DNA of 64,000 bases, taken from positions 868,001 through 932,000 of the forward strand of contig NZ_JAIVMC010000001.1 of assembly GCF_020177265.1 (NCBI RefSeq). Direction: 5' to 3'. This DNA is from Pseudooceanicola marinus. GTDB taxonomy: Bacteria; Pseudomonadota; Alphaproteobacteria; Rhodobacterales; Rhodobacteraceae. The notes under the pieces were generated by a model. That model was not told where the DNA came from. It ran no database searches and worked only from the letters and a program-made list of their open reading frames with translations. Below, piece after piece: positions 7,802-16,668 of this stretch; the first letter of the stretch is position 1, and every line of letters begins with the position of its first letter. The position numbers and the translations under genes were made by a program.

Positions 7802-8902
7802 ATGCGGGCATGGCATCATCTCTATCCGGCTCTGCCGGCATTTCACGGCCGCGAGCAGCTGCGGGCCGGCATGGGCGCGCTGCTCGGGATCAGCCTGTGC
7901 GCCCTCCTGGTGAGCCTGGCGGCCAGCCTTGAACTGTCTTCCATCTATCTGATCGCGCCACTCGGAGCGACGGCGGTGCTGGTCTTCTGTGTCCCGAACT
8001 CGCCCCTTGCCCAGCCATGGTCGGCTGTCGTCGGCAATGCGACGTCGGCACTCGTCGCACTCCTGGTGCTCCAGGTCGTTCCCGGCCCCTGGTCGGCCGG
8101 CATCGCGGTCGGCGCCGCGATCATCGCCATGATGTTCGTTCGGGCTCTGCACCCGCCGGGCGGCGCCGTGGCCTTGCTGACCGCCCTCGATCCGGCACCG
8201 GCTCTGGAAGTGGGACCGCTCTTCGCCCTGGTGCCGGTCGGGGTGACCACTGCCGTGCTGGTTCTTGCCGCCATCGCCTACAACAGGGTTACGGGGCGGG
8301 TTTATCCGTTCCGCCAGCCCGAGACGGATGACATCGGAGATCCCGCGCTGCGGCTGGGATTATCGACCGAGCAACTGGGCCAGCTGCTCGACCGGTTCAA
8401 CCAGGCGACCAACCTTGGTGTGGCGGACCTCGGCCGCTTGCTGGCGGCTGCCGAAGCCGAGGCGGCTCAGCACCGTTTCGACGGCACGACCTGCGCCGAC
8501 ATCATGACCACCGGTCTCATCACGGTGCGGCCCGGCACCACACTCCCGGAGGCGGCGCGCCTGTTCCGCAGCCATGCCATCAAGAGCCTTCCCGTCGTCG
8601 ACGGTGACATGAAGCTGCGCGGCCTGGTGCTCCAGGCGGATCTCCTCGAGACGGTGGCGGCGCAGGACCGCCGAGTAGCCTGGCGGCAGCGGTCCCCGCG
8701 TCGCACCGTATCAGACGTGATGCGAAACGCCGACCGCGCGGTGTCGCACGACCTGCCCGTCGGCGCACTTCTCAACCGTCTGGCAGCCCAAGGCAGTGAA
8801 GTCGTTCCGGTTGCCAGGGAGGGACGACTCGTCGGAATCCTGACCCGCTCCGACATCGTGCGGCTGCTTCTTCATGGGGCGGAGGAGCGTCCTGCGGCGT
8901 AA
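7802..8902 (+). CDS. HPP-family membrane protein with tandem CBS domains
   Basis: A 366-residue protein. Residues about 20-165 hold the HPP integral membrane domain, with the diagnostic RALHPPGGAVALL near residue 120 and IAPLGATAVLVF before it. Residues about 232-350 contain two CBS motifs (IMTTGLITVRPGTTLPEAAR and VSDVMRNADRAV), which usually bind adenosyl ligands and regulate a partner. HPP proteins are linked to nitrite or other anion transport in some organisms, but the substrate here is unknown. AGGAGG precedes the start. The length fits other HPP-CBS fusions. Confidence 0.88.
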   Translation: MRAWHHLYPALPAFHGREQLRAGMGALLGISLCALLVSLAASLELSSIYLIAPLGATAVLVFCVPNSPLAQPWSAVVGNATSALVALLVLQVVPGPWSAGIAVGAAIIAMMFVRALHPPGGAVALLTALDPAPALEVGPLFALVPVGVTTAVLVLAAIAYNRVTGRVYPFRQPETDDIGDPALRLGLSTEQLGQLLDRFNQATNLGVADLGRLLAAAEAEAAQHRFDGTTCADIMTTGLITVRPGTTLPEAARLFRSHAIKSLPVVDGDMKLRGLVLQADLLETVAAQDRRVAWRQRSPRRTVSDVMRNADRAVSHDLPVGALLNRLAAQGSEVVPVAREGRLVGILTRSDIVRLLLHGAEERPAA

Positions 8903-9016
8903 GAGCCGCTTGAACTGCCGGCATCCGGAACACATCCTCCGGGCAAGCGAGGACGACCTCGCCCGGCCAGACGGTCAGCACGCGGGACGGCCCGAGGAAC
9001 AATCGGAGCCATTTCC

Positions 9017-9448
9017 ATGCGCAGCACCGCAGATCGTATTCGCCAGGCCGTCAGTTTCGAACTCATCGGCATCCTGATCGTCACCCCGCTCTTCGCCTGG
9101 GTTTTTGATCACCCCATGGGCGACATGGGCGTTCTGGTCGTGCTGGGTGCCACGGCCGCGACGGCCTGGAACTACCTCTTCAACCTGATCTTCGATCATG
9201 TGCTGAACTGGCGCCGGGGCGATGTCCGCAAGACGCTGCCGCTCCGGATCGTCCATGCCGCGCTCTTCGAGGCAACGCTGCTGCTGCTGCTCCTGCCCAT
9301 CTTCGCGTGGTGGCTGGATGCCTCGCTGGTCACGGTGCTGCTGATGGAAATCTCCTTCGCGGCATTCTACATGGTCTATGCCTTCGTCTTCACCTGGGGC
9401 TACGATACCCTGTTCCCGCCGCAACGCACCGGACGGACGACCGCATGA
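9017..9448 (+). CDS. PACE-family efflux transporter
   Basis: A 143-residue four-helix membrane protein made of two bacterial transmembrane pair (BTP) repeats. Each repeat starts with a charged helix (FELIGILIVTPLFAWVF and FEATLLLLLLPIFAWW) followed by an Asn/Tyr-rich second helix (WNYLFNLIFDH; YMVYAFVFTWGYD). PACE proteins are proton-coupled exporters of cationic biocides such as chlorhexidine, and of short polyamines; specificity here is unproved. The stop overlaps the start of the cyclo-ligase gene (ATGA). Confidence 0.88.
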   Translation: MRSTADRIRQAVSFELIGILIVTPLFAWVFDHPMGDMGVLVVLGATAATAWNYLFNLIFDHVLNWRRGDVRKTLPLRIVHAALFEATLLLLLLPIFAWWLDASLVTVLLMEISFAAFYMVYAFVFTWGYDTLFPPQRTGRTTA

Positions 9449-10095
9449 TGGAAGACGAAACCGACGCAGGCACTGCCCCCTGCTTTGCACACCACCTTGT
9501 GGACGGGCATCCGGTCGACCCCGAAACGGCGCGGGACGTCGCGCGGTTCAGGCGCGCGGAACGGGCACGGCTGGTCGCCGCGCGTGCGCTCCCTTCGGAA
9601 GAGCGCCAGAGGGCGACGGCCAACCTGATCGATGCTCTCGACCGGGTCGTCGCGCCCAGAGCCGGAATGACCATTGCTGTCTACTGGCCGATCCGGGGCG
9701 AGCCGGATCTGCGGCCGTGGATGGGCGCGGCCCATGCGGCCGGTGCGCAGGTCCTGCTTCCGGTCGTGGTCGAAGAGCACACGCCGCTCGAGTTTCAGAC
9801 CTGGTCACCGGGATGCCGCATGACACGGGGCTTCTGGAACATCCTGGTGCCCGCCGATGGCGAGGTGCGCGTGCCCGACATCGTCATCGCGCCGCTCGTC
9901 GGCGTCGACGAAGAGCTCTATCGTCTCGGCAATGGCGGGGGCTATTATGACCGGACGCTGGCACGGCTTGACCCGCAACCGCGGATCGTCGGCGTGGGGT
10001 TCTCCGCTTGCCGCCTGCCGACCATCTACCCGATGCCCTGGGACGTGCCGATGAGCGAAGCTCTCCTGTCCGACGGGACGCATCTGGAGCGATAG
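9445..10095 (+). CDS. 5-formyltetrahydrofolate cyclo-ligase
   Basis: A 216-residue enzyme converting 5-formyl-THF and ATP to 5,10-methenyl-THF. Evidence: an N-terminal RFRRAERARLVAARAL helix, YWPIRGEPDLRPW, LPVVVEEHTPLEFQTW, the loop IAPLVGVDEELYRLGNGGGYYDRTL with the GxGGGYYDR signature, and a closing PWDVPMSEAL. The start ATG shares bases with the stop of the PACE gene, indicating coupled translation. The pairing with an efflux gene is unusual but may be accidental. A longer in-frame extension upstream has no support. Confidence 0.9.
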   Translation: MMEDETDAGTAPCFAHHLVDGHPVDPETARDVARFRRAERARLVAARALPSEERQRATANLIDALDRVVAPRAGMTIAVYWPIRGEPDLRPWMGAAHAAGAQVLLPVVVEEHTPLEFQTWSPGCRMTRGFWNILVPADGEVRVPDIVIAPLVGVDEELYRLGNGGGYYDRTLARLDPQPRIVGVGFSACRLPTIYPMPWDVPMSEALLSDGTHLER

Positions 10096-10115
10096 GCCCT
10101 CGGCACCCCCGCGCC

Positions 10116-10862
10116 TTACAACAGAAAGAACACCAGCGTCAGCGCGGCACCGATGCCGACGATCAGGGCCCGCAAGTATTCGGTGTGCTGAATCCGGCGT
10201 GCCTGCCGGGCTCCAATGTAGCCCCCTACCGTCGTCGCGACCGCCAGAACGGCGGCGGATTCCCAGGCTATCAAGCCGGCAGTCGCATAGGTGGTGACCG
10301 AGACCAGCGAGAGCACGGCGGAGAGGAGATTCTTCAGGCCATTCATGCCGTGCAGATTCTGGAAGCCGATCAGGCTGAACACCGCCAGCAGCATGATTCC
10401 CAGTCCGCCGTTGAAGTAGCCGCCATATCCGGCCACCAGGAAGATCGCGCAGGCCGAGAGAACGGGTCCGATCCTCACTCCCCTCGCGCGCACCATTGCC
10501 ACCAGACGCGGCCCGATGGCAAAGAGCAGCGTGGCGGTGAGCAGAAGCCAGGGAACGATGCCGACGAAGGCCTCGCCCGGCGTGACCAACAGAAGGCCCG
10601 CCCCCGCCAGCCCGCCAAGCGCCGCGATCGCAATGATGCTGCCCAGGCCAAGGCTCCCCTCGGCGCGGATGTCGTGCCGGTAGGCCCAGGCGCTGCCGAA
10701 ATAGCCCGGCAGGGCGGTCAGCGTCGCCGTGGCATTGGCCATGATCGGCGGCACGCCCAGCCAGACCAGCGCCGGGAAGCTGAGCAGCGTGCCACCACCG
10801 GCAATGGCATTGATCATGCCGGCGAGCAAGCCTGCGGCGACCAGTATGATGATGGAGAGCAT
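10116..10862 (-). CDS. TauE/SafE-family membrane exporter
   Basis: A 248-residue protein with about eight membrane helices. The family pattern is clear in GMINAIAGGGTLLSFPAL near the N-terminus, NATATLTALPGYFGSAWAYR, and the second half with GYGGYFNGGLGIMLLAVFSLIG. TauE/SafE proteins export sulfite, sulfoacetate or related anions. The start at 10862 has GAGG upstream; an ATG 11 codons earlier is possible. It lies downstream of a MerR-type gene on the same strand with a 103-bp gap, so it may belong to the metal-responsive unit. Confidence 0.88.
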   Translation of the reverse strand: MLSIIILVAAGLLAGMINAIAGGGTLLSFPALVWLGVPPIMANATATLTALPGYFGSAWAYRHDIRAEGSLGLGSIIAIAALGGLAGAGLLLVTPGEAFVGIVPWLLLTATLLFAIGPRLVAMVRARGVRIGPVLSACAIFLVAGYGGYFNGGLGIMLLAVFSLIGFQNLHGMNGLKNLLSAVLSLVSVTTYATAGLIAWESAAVLAVATTVGGYIGARQARRIQHTEYLRALIVGIGAALTLVFFLL

Positions 10863-10965
10863 CCGCGCATCCTCGAACCAAACGATCGCGTACATGCTCC
10901 GCCACAGGCTTGGTCTGCAAATTGGTCTGCTGCAACGTCGGCTGCGGTAGAACCGCAATGACAGC

Positions 10966-11373
10966 TTAGTCCGGTGCGATCGCGTCGAGGATGCGGCAGT
11001 TCGATATCGTGCCACCGCCATTACAGGTCGCGGAGATCCGGCGGAGCTCCTGTGCCAAGGATTGCAGGTCGGTGATCTTGCGCTCGACATCAGCCAGATG
11101 GGTGGCGGTGATCTTGTCCACCTCCGCGCACGGGCGAGCCACATCCGACGCAAGGCTCAGAAGCTCGCGAACCTGATCCAGTGAGAAGCCCAGGTCTCGG
11201 CAACGACGGATGAATCGGAGGCGCTCGAGTGCCGCAGCATCGTAGGTCCGATAGTTGCCGACACTCCTGTCCGGCGCCGGCAGCAATCCGATCTTCTCGT
11301 AGTAACGGATTGTCACGACCTTCGTCCCCGTTGCCCGCCCGAGGTCGCCAATCTTCAGATCATCGCGCGGCAT
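10966..11373 (-). CDS. MerR-family metal-responsive regulator
   Basis: A 135-residue protein. Residues 5-25 form the MerR helix-turn-helix (IGDLGRATGTKVVTIRYYEK) with the wing NYRTYD. A long dimerisation helix begins near residue 85 after Cys in RPCAEVDK, and a C-terminal metal loop holds CNGGGTISNC. The Cys spacing is that of ZntR/CadR-like sensors for divalent metals, not CueR. The gene faces a CDF-like exporter (11440), and a MerR-type promoter lies between them, so that exporter is the likely target. The precise metal is unknown. Confidence 0.85.
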   Translation of the reverse strand: MPRDDLKIGDLGRATGTKVVTIRYYEKIGLLPAPDRSVGNYRTYDAAALERLRFIRRCRDLGFSLDQVRELLSLASDVARPCAEVDKITATHLADVERKITDLQSLAQELRRISATCNGGGTISNCRILDAIAPD

Positions 11374-11376
11374 GAC

Positions 11377-11407
11377 TTGACCCTATAGTTGCTATAGACC
11401 GTAGGTA
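11377..11407 (+). promoter_or_regulatory. MerR-type promoter with dyad operator
   Basis: A TTGACC -35 box (11377) is followed after a 19-bp spacer by a weak -10 (TAGGTA, 11402). The spacer contains CTATAG-TTG-CTATAG. Overlong spacers with a central dyad are the mark of MerR activation. The site directs transcription toward the CDF gene and abuts the merR start codon. Confidence 0.65.
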
Positions 11408-11439
11408 GGTGACAACGCCGATGAATGCGAGACCACCTG

Positions 11440-12084
11440 ATGCCCTGCTGTTCCGACGACACCTGTTCCTCCAGCGCTGCCGCAAGCGGCGGCTACCGCG
11501 CGGTTCTCTGGATTGTGCTGGCGATCAACGCGGTGATGTTCCTGGTCGAGATCATCGCCGGTCTCGCGGCGGGATCGGCCGCCCTGCAGGCCGACGCCCT
11601 CGACTTCTTCGCTGACGCCGCGAACTACGGCATCAGCCTTTTCGTTCTTGGTCTGGGTATCCGCTGGCGCGCCAGCGCCGCTCTCGTCAAGGGCGCCTCG
11701 ATGGGACTCTTCGGGCTGTGGGTGATCGGAAGCGTCATCTGGCACGCGGTGCATGGCACGGTGCCGGGATGGGGCACGATGGGCGTCGTCGGGGCCGTGG
11801 CTCTGGCTGCCAACGCTGCCTGCCTCGGCTTGCTCTATGCCTGGCGCGACGGCGATGCGAACATGCGGTCCGTCTGGATCTGCTCCCGCAACGACGTCAT
11901 CGCCAATCTCGCGGTGCTGGCCGCGGCGCTCGGTGTCTTCGGCACCGGTACCGGCTGGCCAGACCTCATCGTGGCTACCATCATGGCCGTGCTGGCGATC
12001 CAGGGGGCAGCAACTGTAACACGACAGGCTCTTTCGGAGCTGCGAGACCATAGCAGTCCGGATCCCGCTCCACTCCTGCGGTGA
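11440..12084 (+). CDS. CDF-like cation transporter
   Basis: A 214-residue protein beginning MPCCSDDTCSSS, a Cys-rich N-terminus, followed by about six membrane helices. Helix 2 has the metal-site pattern DALDFFADAANYG (DxxxD), and helix 5 has SRNDVIANLAVL. This short architecture lacks the usual cytoplasmic domain of CDF proteins. Probably proton-coupled export of a divalent cation, controlled by the divergent MerR regulator. An ATG at 11425 is an alternative start; 11440 is preferred because the Cys-rich motif follows directly. The C-terminal half of the gene at 18238 is of the same type. Confidence 0.82.
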   Translation: MPCCSDDTCSSSAAASGGYRAVLWIVLAINAVMFLVEIIAGLAAGSAALQADALDFFADAANYGISLFVLGLGIRWRASAALVKGASMGLFGLWVIGSVIWHAVHGTVPGWGTMGVVGAVALAANAACLGLLYAWRDGDANMRSVWICSRNDVIANLAVLAAALGVFGTGTGWPDLIVATIMAVLAIQGAATVTRQALSELRDHSSPDPAPLLR

Positions 12085-13018
12085 CAGAGTCAGCGCCCGA
12101 TGTGCCGTAGGCCGCCGGCCCCGAACATGACGCCGGCCTGCTGCTGAGGATGATGTTCGGCCGCAGGGGATAATCCCAAGGCCCGGCTCCTCGCCTTCCG
12201 AGCCCCCTCGGCTCTCCACAACGGACGAATCGGAGCCTCTGTGAACCCCCTCGGAAGGGCTGATTCGGCCCCCAACGGTCTTCACTTACCCTTGGGAGTA
12301 CCTTCGAGACGCCTTGCCGCCTCCTCGTAAGCAACTTTCCCCACACGGAAAAAACGTCTCTCAGAGCTTCCCTCGGACGGGCCTGACGCGCATCTTCGCC
12401 ACACGCCCTGATAGTCCCTTGGGACCAGTTTTCCGCCCCCATGAAATTTCGGGACGCGCGAAACCCGCCATATGTGCCTCTGAGAGCCCCTCTCAGACAA
12501 GATATGGCCCACCATCCCATCCCCTTCGGGTCGTCCGAGTTGCAGAATGCTATCGTAATACGAGCCGTAGCACCAAAATTGGCAGCCGCTGCCCCGGAAG
12601 ATGCCGATCTGATCAGCCTACGGCTGCGCGCCGCAGCAGACCTCACATCTCGACACCCCCGAGACAGCAACCATCTCAACTCCCGCCCAAGGATAGCGGG
12701 AGTGTTCGCTCGCACGTCTGCGAGCCAGTGCCGGACCGATCTTGCCAGGTCCTGTTCCAGCCGCAGACCCTGCTGCGCGCCGCAGAGCCTCGTCTGTTCC
12801 AGTCCCTGTCGAGGTGCACCCGACACGAAGAAGAAATGGATCGTTCGCCAGCGAGGAAAAAGGATCCGGTTGATTTTTCTTCAAGTGGCCGTCCGGTGCC
12901 CGCAACACACCACCAAATCAGCCGCTCCGCGGCTCTTTCAAGGGGGATTCCCTCTTTCTCTTGATTCAGGGGCCAATTCTCAGCGGCGTTTCAAGAACTT
13001 AGAAACCCTTCTGTCGCA

Positions 13019-13102
13019 ATTTCCCTGCGTCCTGACGCAGAAAACCCGCGGGATGACGAGATTTCCCCGCGTCTTGTCGCAGAATCCCCGCGAGATGACG
13101 AG
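13019..13102. repeat. Two tandem copies of a 42-bp repeat
   Basis: Unit 1 (13019-13060) and unit 2 (13061-13102) both begin ATTTCCC and end GATGACGAG, and differ at 6 of 42 positions. Each carries a CGCAGAA and a CCCGCG core. The second unit ends next to a hairpin with a ribosome site. Tandem near-identical units suggest protein-binding iterons or a duplicated leader segment. Confidence 0.7.
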
Positions 13103-13103
13103 T

Positions 13104-13121
13104 TTTCTCCGGGAGGAGAAA
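13104..13121 (+). promoter_or_regulatory. Hairpin that would mask a Shine-Dalgarno sequence
   Basis: TTTCTCC-GGGA-GGAGAAA is a perfect 7-bp stem. Its right arm contains the GGAG of the ribosome site for the small ORF at 13125, so folding of the mRNA would hide that site. Translational control is an inference. Confidence 0.5.
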
Positions 13122-13124
13122 TTC

Positions 13125-13232
13125 ATGCCAGCACCAAAGTTTGACCCAGGAGCCCGATCCCCTCGATGCTCCGAGCAAAATTTTGTCTCGGACAGGACGC
13201 GGTGGCGGCTATGCGTGTTCGCGGGCGCATGA
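13125..13232 (+). CDS. Possible 35-residue leader peptide
   Basis: ATG at 13125 follows GGGAGGAG at ideal spacing and opens a 35-codon frame (MPAPKFDPGARSPRCSEQN at its start) ending in TGA. The peptide matches nothing I know and is basic. The strong ribosome site, the hairpin that would occlude it and the two hairpins just after it argue for a regulatory leader rather than a functional protein. Could be chance. Confidence 0.3.
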   Translation: MPAPKFDPGARSPRCSEQNFVSDRTRWRLCVFAGA

Positions 13233-13302
13233 CATCGCACCCGTAGCGAGGGATGTCATGACCACCGAGACTTCATGTCCGGGTTCTGAAAATCCCGGAC
13301 AT
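13228..13302. promoter_or_regulatory. Two successive perfect hairpins
   Basis: CATGACATC (13228-13236) pairs with GATGTCATG (13252-13260) across 15 nt, and ATGTCCGGG (13275-13283) pairs with CCCGGACAT (13294-13302) across 10 nt. They follow the small ORF at 13125 directly. No T-run follows either. Possibly an attenuator, a small RNA or recombinase-related structure. Confidence 0.45.
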
Positions 13303-13509
13303 AACGGGTCCTCCCTGCTGTCATGGTTGGGTGATGATGGCTGCGTTTTCTTCCTCTGCTCAAAAAATCTTGGAAACGTTCTTCGTCTGATCGGGCTCTG
13401 GCCAATCTCACAGTCACCGATGCGAAGACCACCACGACCCGGTCAGAAGGACGGACCGAGACCTTGAAGCGGCAGATCGCCGCAATCTAACCAACTCAAG
13501 GGAAAAATC

Positions 13510-13980
13510 ATGCATCACCAGACTTCTCGCATGTCCGTCATCGCCAGCGATCTCACGGAGGACATCAGCATCGGCCAAGCCAGCGGGGCGGCCAACACCA
13601 AGAACAAGGAGGACAAGTCGGGTCGCCTTATGCGCGCACAGGAGTTTTCGCGCCGTGCGGCACAATGGCTCGTCCTGATCCGTTTCCGCGCGCATGCAGC
13701 CGCTCCGTCGTTTTCGACGAGTACGTCACACTACCATGTCCTTCTCGGCGCGGCTTCGTCGGACGCCGAGCGTCTGTCGAGCTGCCGGACGATGCTCCTC
13801 TGCGTCGATCGTCAAAGGGCTGTCGAGGAACTGGCAGCGCAAGCGAAATTCGCAGTGGAGCGGCCGGCCGATCCCTACCGTGCGGAGTGGAGGATCACAG
13901 GGCGTGGCGCCGTCCTGCACGTGATTGCCGACCTGCTCTCCGAGGCGATCCGAGCATTCGAGAGCGCTCTGGCCGAATGA
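13510..13980 (+). CDS. Hypothetical protein
   Basis: A 156-residue frame starting ATG at 13510 after AAGGGA. The first 80 residues are Ser/Ala/Thr-rich and unremarkable; the last 70 look protein-like, with helices around VDRQRAVEELAAQAKFAVE and VIADLLSEAIRAFESALAE. No domain recognised. It precedes the 765-residue recombinase-associated gene by 75 bp on the same strand, so it may be part of that mobile unit. The true start may be further in. Confidence 0.45.
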   Translation: MHHQTSRMSVIASDLTEDISIGQASGAANTKNKEDKSGRLMRAQEFSRRAAQWLVLIRFRAHAAAPSFSTSTSHYHVLLGAASSDAERLSSCRTMLLCVDRQRAVEELAAQAKFAVERPADPYRAEWRITGRGAVLHVIADLLSEAIRAFESALAE

Positions 13981-14055
13981 CCTGTTTCTCCTTGGCGGCC
14001 GGATTGGTCGCCAAGAGCATTTTTTCGATCTCCAGGATGATCCCATCTGCTCAGC

Positions 14056-16353
14056 ATGACACATTCTCAACCCACTCTGAGCCTTGCCGACCTGCGGATG
14101 CGCATCGAAAACGGCACCCTACCCTCGACCGGCAGTGCCTCCATCCTGGCGTTTCTCGACCTCGCGCGCAGCGCGATGGGACCAGAGACATTTCATGACC
14201 CCGGGGTGCTCGCTTCGCACGCGTCATTTTCGGTCTCCTTTCCTCCCTTTCCCGACGACGATCTTGCAACGGCCTTCGGCGACGCCGCCCTATACGGTCG
14301 CTGCCGGGAAAGCCTCCTGCGGCACGCCCGGCTGGCCGGGGTATGGCCCCACGAAGACCCCTACACGCTCCTGAACCAGCTCGCGCGGGAACGCCGCCTG
14401 CCCAGCGTGAACCGGAAACTGATGGAAGAGATATTCCCGGGAACGACCTTGCGAGATGTGACGCGTGAACTGGCCATCGCAGCCGACCGCGATCTTCGTG
14501 ATAGGAAGAGGAATGCCTTCCGGAATTCGTTTTCGACAATCGACAAGCTGAGAAATGACCCGCGCGTGGTCGCGGCCGGGATCCTTCGCCCTGAAAAAGC
14601 TGGCCCCTTCCCGGCCTATCGCGATGGCGACAAACACCGCATCGAATTGCCGGCCGTGCTCGCGGCGGTTCGAAGACGCCTTCCCGTCGGTCATGCCCTT
14701 CACGCCCGGCGCGCATTCGAACTTGCCGTGGATTTCGGATTACTTACGGAAGACGGGCCGAAGCCCGGCTGGTCGCTGAGCCTCGAGGATGCGACGAGAT
14801 ACCATGTCGCGGTAAGCCAGCAGATCTCTGCGAACACCGCGGCTCTCTATCTCCGGACGCTGCTCTCTTTGCTTCGATGCGCCGAGCCCGCGGCTGTGTC
14901 CGAAGATATTACTCCGGACCGGGTGCGTCGACCCGAACGCCATAACGCGCCCGCTGAGCCCCGGAAACGAAAGACAGACAGAAAACCGGTCGTGTTGCCA
15001 TCCGCGCTCGAAGCAGAAGTTGAAGCCTTTGCGAAAGACCGCTCCGCAAGCTCCCGGCGCGTGAAGGACTTGCGCCGGGTCCTGCGCGACCTTCTGGACG
15101 CCGGCATCGACATCGACAGCCCCACCTGTCTGCAGGACTCCGTGGCCTTTTTCGAGACCAGGGTGGAGGAACGCGCGGACCTCACGCTCCGCCACTACAG
15201 GACCGTCCTTCGCACCTTCTTGGCGCATACGCACCGGCTTTCTTTTTGGGAGGGTATAATCTCCCGCGCCAAGGGCACGATTGCGAGTGGCAACGACATG
15301 CAGGGCCTGCTGTTGGTCAGGAAATATGCCGAATGTGCCAAGCCACCAATACCGCCCGACAAGATCGACGTGGATGTCGCGCGGGATTTCCTCTTGAAGG
15401 CTCAAGCGGTCCGAGATGTCCCGAAATGCCTCGCCGGGCTCGCGGCGCTCGATGTCTTGCGCAAGGAGTATCCCGAGCTCTTGCCGGGGCCGGCGATCGG
15501 CGACCAGCACGACTGGCTCCGCCATCGCCCCGGTGACATGCCCACAGCCCTGGAGAACTCCTTGCGGTCGATCGCCGAAGCGGCGGGATACGGCGCATTT
15601 GGTGTGAAGGAGCTGATCACCGCGGCGCGGACCCTGGTTGATCTGACGTCCGACAAAACGGTCTTCGAAGCCCAGATCGACATCATTCCATGGCGTAACC
15701 TGATCGCGGCGGCTGCCGGGAGTCATCCACGGGAAATGCTCCATTACCGCGCACCATTGCAGCGTCTGGCCGATCGGGTCAGCCGCGTATGGATGCCCGG
15801 ATGGCAAAACCTGCAAGCCAGACTCGTGGAAGCCGGCATCCCGCGCGCCGAGAACCCCGTCGACACAATAATGGAGGTGGCAGGGAAATCGGGGCTCGAG
15901 CCTTGGCAGCTCGACCGCGAATGGGCATGGATCCACGAACGGTCGCTGCGGCCTGACCTACGCCGGAAGTGGGTCCGGGCTGTAGACAACTTCGACGCCT
16001 TGCGGACCGTGTCGAACATTGCCGCAGACAATCTTCTGCCGTCTGAAAAACTCGGGCCGATGCCCAAGACCGGAAACAGGCTGAAAAATGCTCATTTTCC
16101 GCTGCCGCGCAGGTTCGAGGCCGCGCTCCAAGGCGAGACCAAGCAGGTTCTGGAAGCCGCGCATTTCGTCTGGCGCTGCTTGCGAGAGTTCGGGGACCAT
16201 TCGTGCGGGGACGATCCTTCGACAGGTATGCTTGTGTCAGACGAAGTCCTTGAGCGGATCATACGCGAGCAGCCCTTTATGACGCCCGCGTCGGCCCGCC
16301 TTCACGTCGCGCGGATCCGCGACTGGCGCGAAAGCCGCCCAGGAGCGTTTTAG
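14056..16353 (+). CDS. Large recombinase-associated protein, no catalytic motif found
   Basis: A 765-residue soluble protein. Two stretches resemble the helical core-binding (SAM-like) domain of tyrosine recombinases: about 230-280, ending in TAALYLRTLLSLLRC, and about 320-390, ending in TLRHYRTVLRTFLAHT. The remainder is helical. I find no HxxR box and no C-terminal nucleophile tyrosine, so it is unlikely to be an active recombinase itself. Two complete tyrosine recombinases lie 5-10 kb downstream on the same strand. It could be a DNA-binding partner of such a system. The assignment is an inference; the reading frame is clear. Confidence 0.55.
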   Translation: MTHSQPTLSLADLRMRIENGTLPSTGSASILAFLDLARSAMGPETFHDPGVLASHASFSVSFPPFPDDDLATAFGDAALYGRCRESLLRHARLAGVWPHEDPYTLLNQLARERRLPSVNRKLMEEIFPGTTLRDVTRELAIAADRDLRDRKRNAFRNSFSTIDKLRNDPRVVAAGILRPEKAGPFPAYRDGDKHRIELPAVLAAVRRRLPVGHALHARRAFELAVDFGLLTEDGPKPGWSLSLEDATRYHVAVSQQISANTAALYLRTLLSLLRCAEPAAVSEDITPDRVRRPERHNAPAEPRKRKTDRKPVVLPSALEAEVEAFAKDRSASSRRVKDLRRVLRDLLDAGIDIDSPTCLQDSVAFFETRVEERADLTLRHYRTVLRTFLAHTHRLSFWEGIISRAKGTIASGNDMQGLLLVRKYAECAKPPIPPDKIDVDVARDFLLKAQAVRDVPKCLAGLAALDVLRKEYPELLPGPAIGDQHDWLRHRPGDMPTALENSLRSIAEAAGYGAFGVKELITAARTLVDLTSDKTVFEAQIDIIPWRNLIAAAAGSHPREMLHYRAPLQRLADRVSRVWMPGWQNLQARLVEAGIPRAENPVDTIMEVAGKSGLEPWQLDREWAWIHERSLRPDLRRKWVRAVDNFDALRTVSNIAADNLLPSEKLGPMPKTGNRLKNAHFPLPRRFEAALQGETKQVLEAAHFVWRCLREFGDHSCGDDPSTGMLVSDEVLERIIREQPFMTPASARLHVARIRDWRESRPGAF

Positions 16354-16668
16354 ACTGGACGATCTCGCTCAGGATGGGAGTGATGTCATCAGGGATTGTC
16401 GTGAATCGGTCGTGTCAACAATTACGGAAACGGGGATCCTATGCGGCATCCGCAATCAGAAGCGGCTTGCGGCATCGTTCTTGAATGTTTCCAAAAGGCC
16501 TGAAGCGGCGCTGCGGCAGAAGGCGCGACCTCTAAGGCATGACACGATGACGCGACCGGCCCGTTGCGCACATTCGAACGAGGCCTCTCGAGTTGTGACG
16601 CGCGTCACCAAGCCCTGACAGCCTCAAGATACTTCGGCGCACTTCTCCATCGGGGCCAGATGGGGCTC
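16354..16668. other. Gap between convergent genes
   Basis: About 315 bp between the 765-residue gene and the HWE kinase, which converge. A 68-codon plus-strand frame at 16412 starts with GTG and has no recognisable pattern. No strong hairpin terminator is seen. Nothing else supported. Confidence 0.4.

Larger units (their letters stand above)
12085..13509. other. Long region without a recognised gene
   Basis: About 1.4 kb in which frames are open on both strands but lack protein-like patterns. It holds the palindrome TCTGAGAG-CCC-CTCTCAGA (12479-12497), with an extra CTCTCAGA at 12358, and the repeats and hairpins of 13019-13302 listed separately. A 77-codon minus-strand frame at 12282-12515 ends in a plausible helical stretch (VGKVAYEEAARRLEG) but has no other support. 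The region precedes the recombinase island and may be a regulatory or recombination zone. Confidence 0.5.

Noticed and set aside
12282-12515. 77-codon minus-strand frame
   Set aside because: Only its last 20 residues look protein-like, the ribosome site is poor and no family is recognised.
16412-16618. 68-codon frame between convergent genes
   Set aside because: GTG start without a ribosome site and no family pattern.
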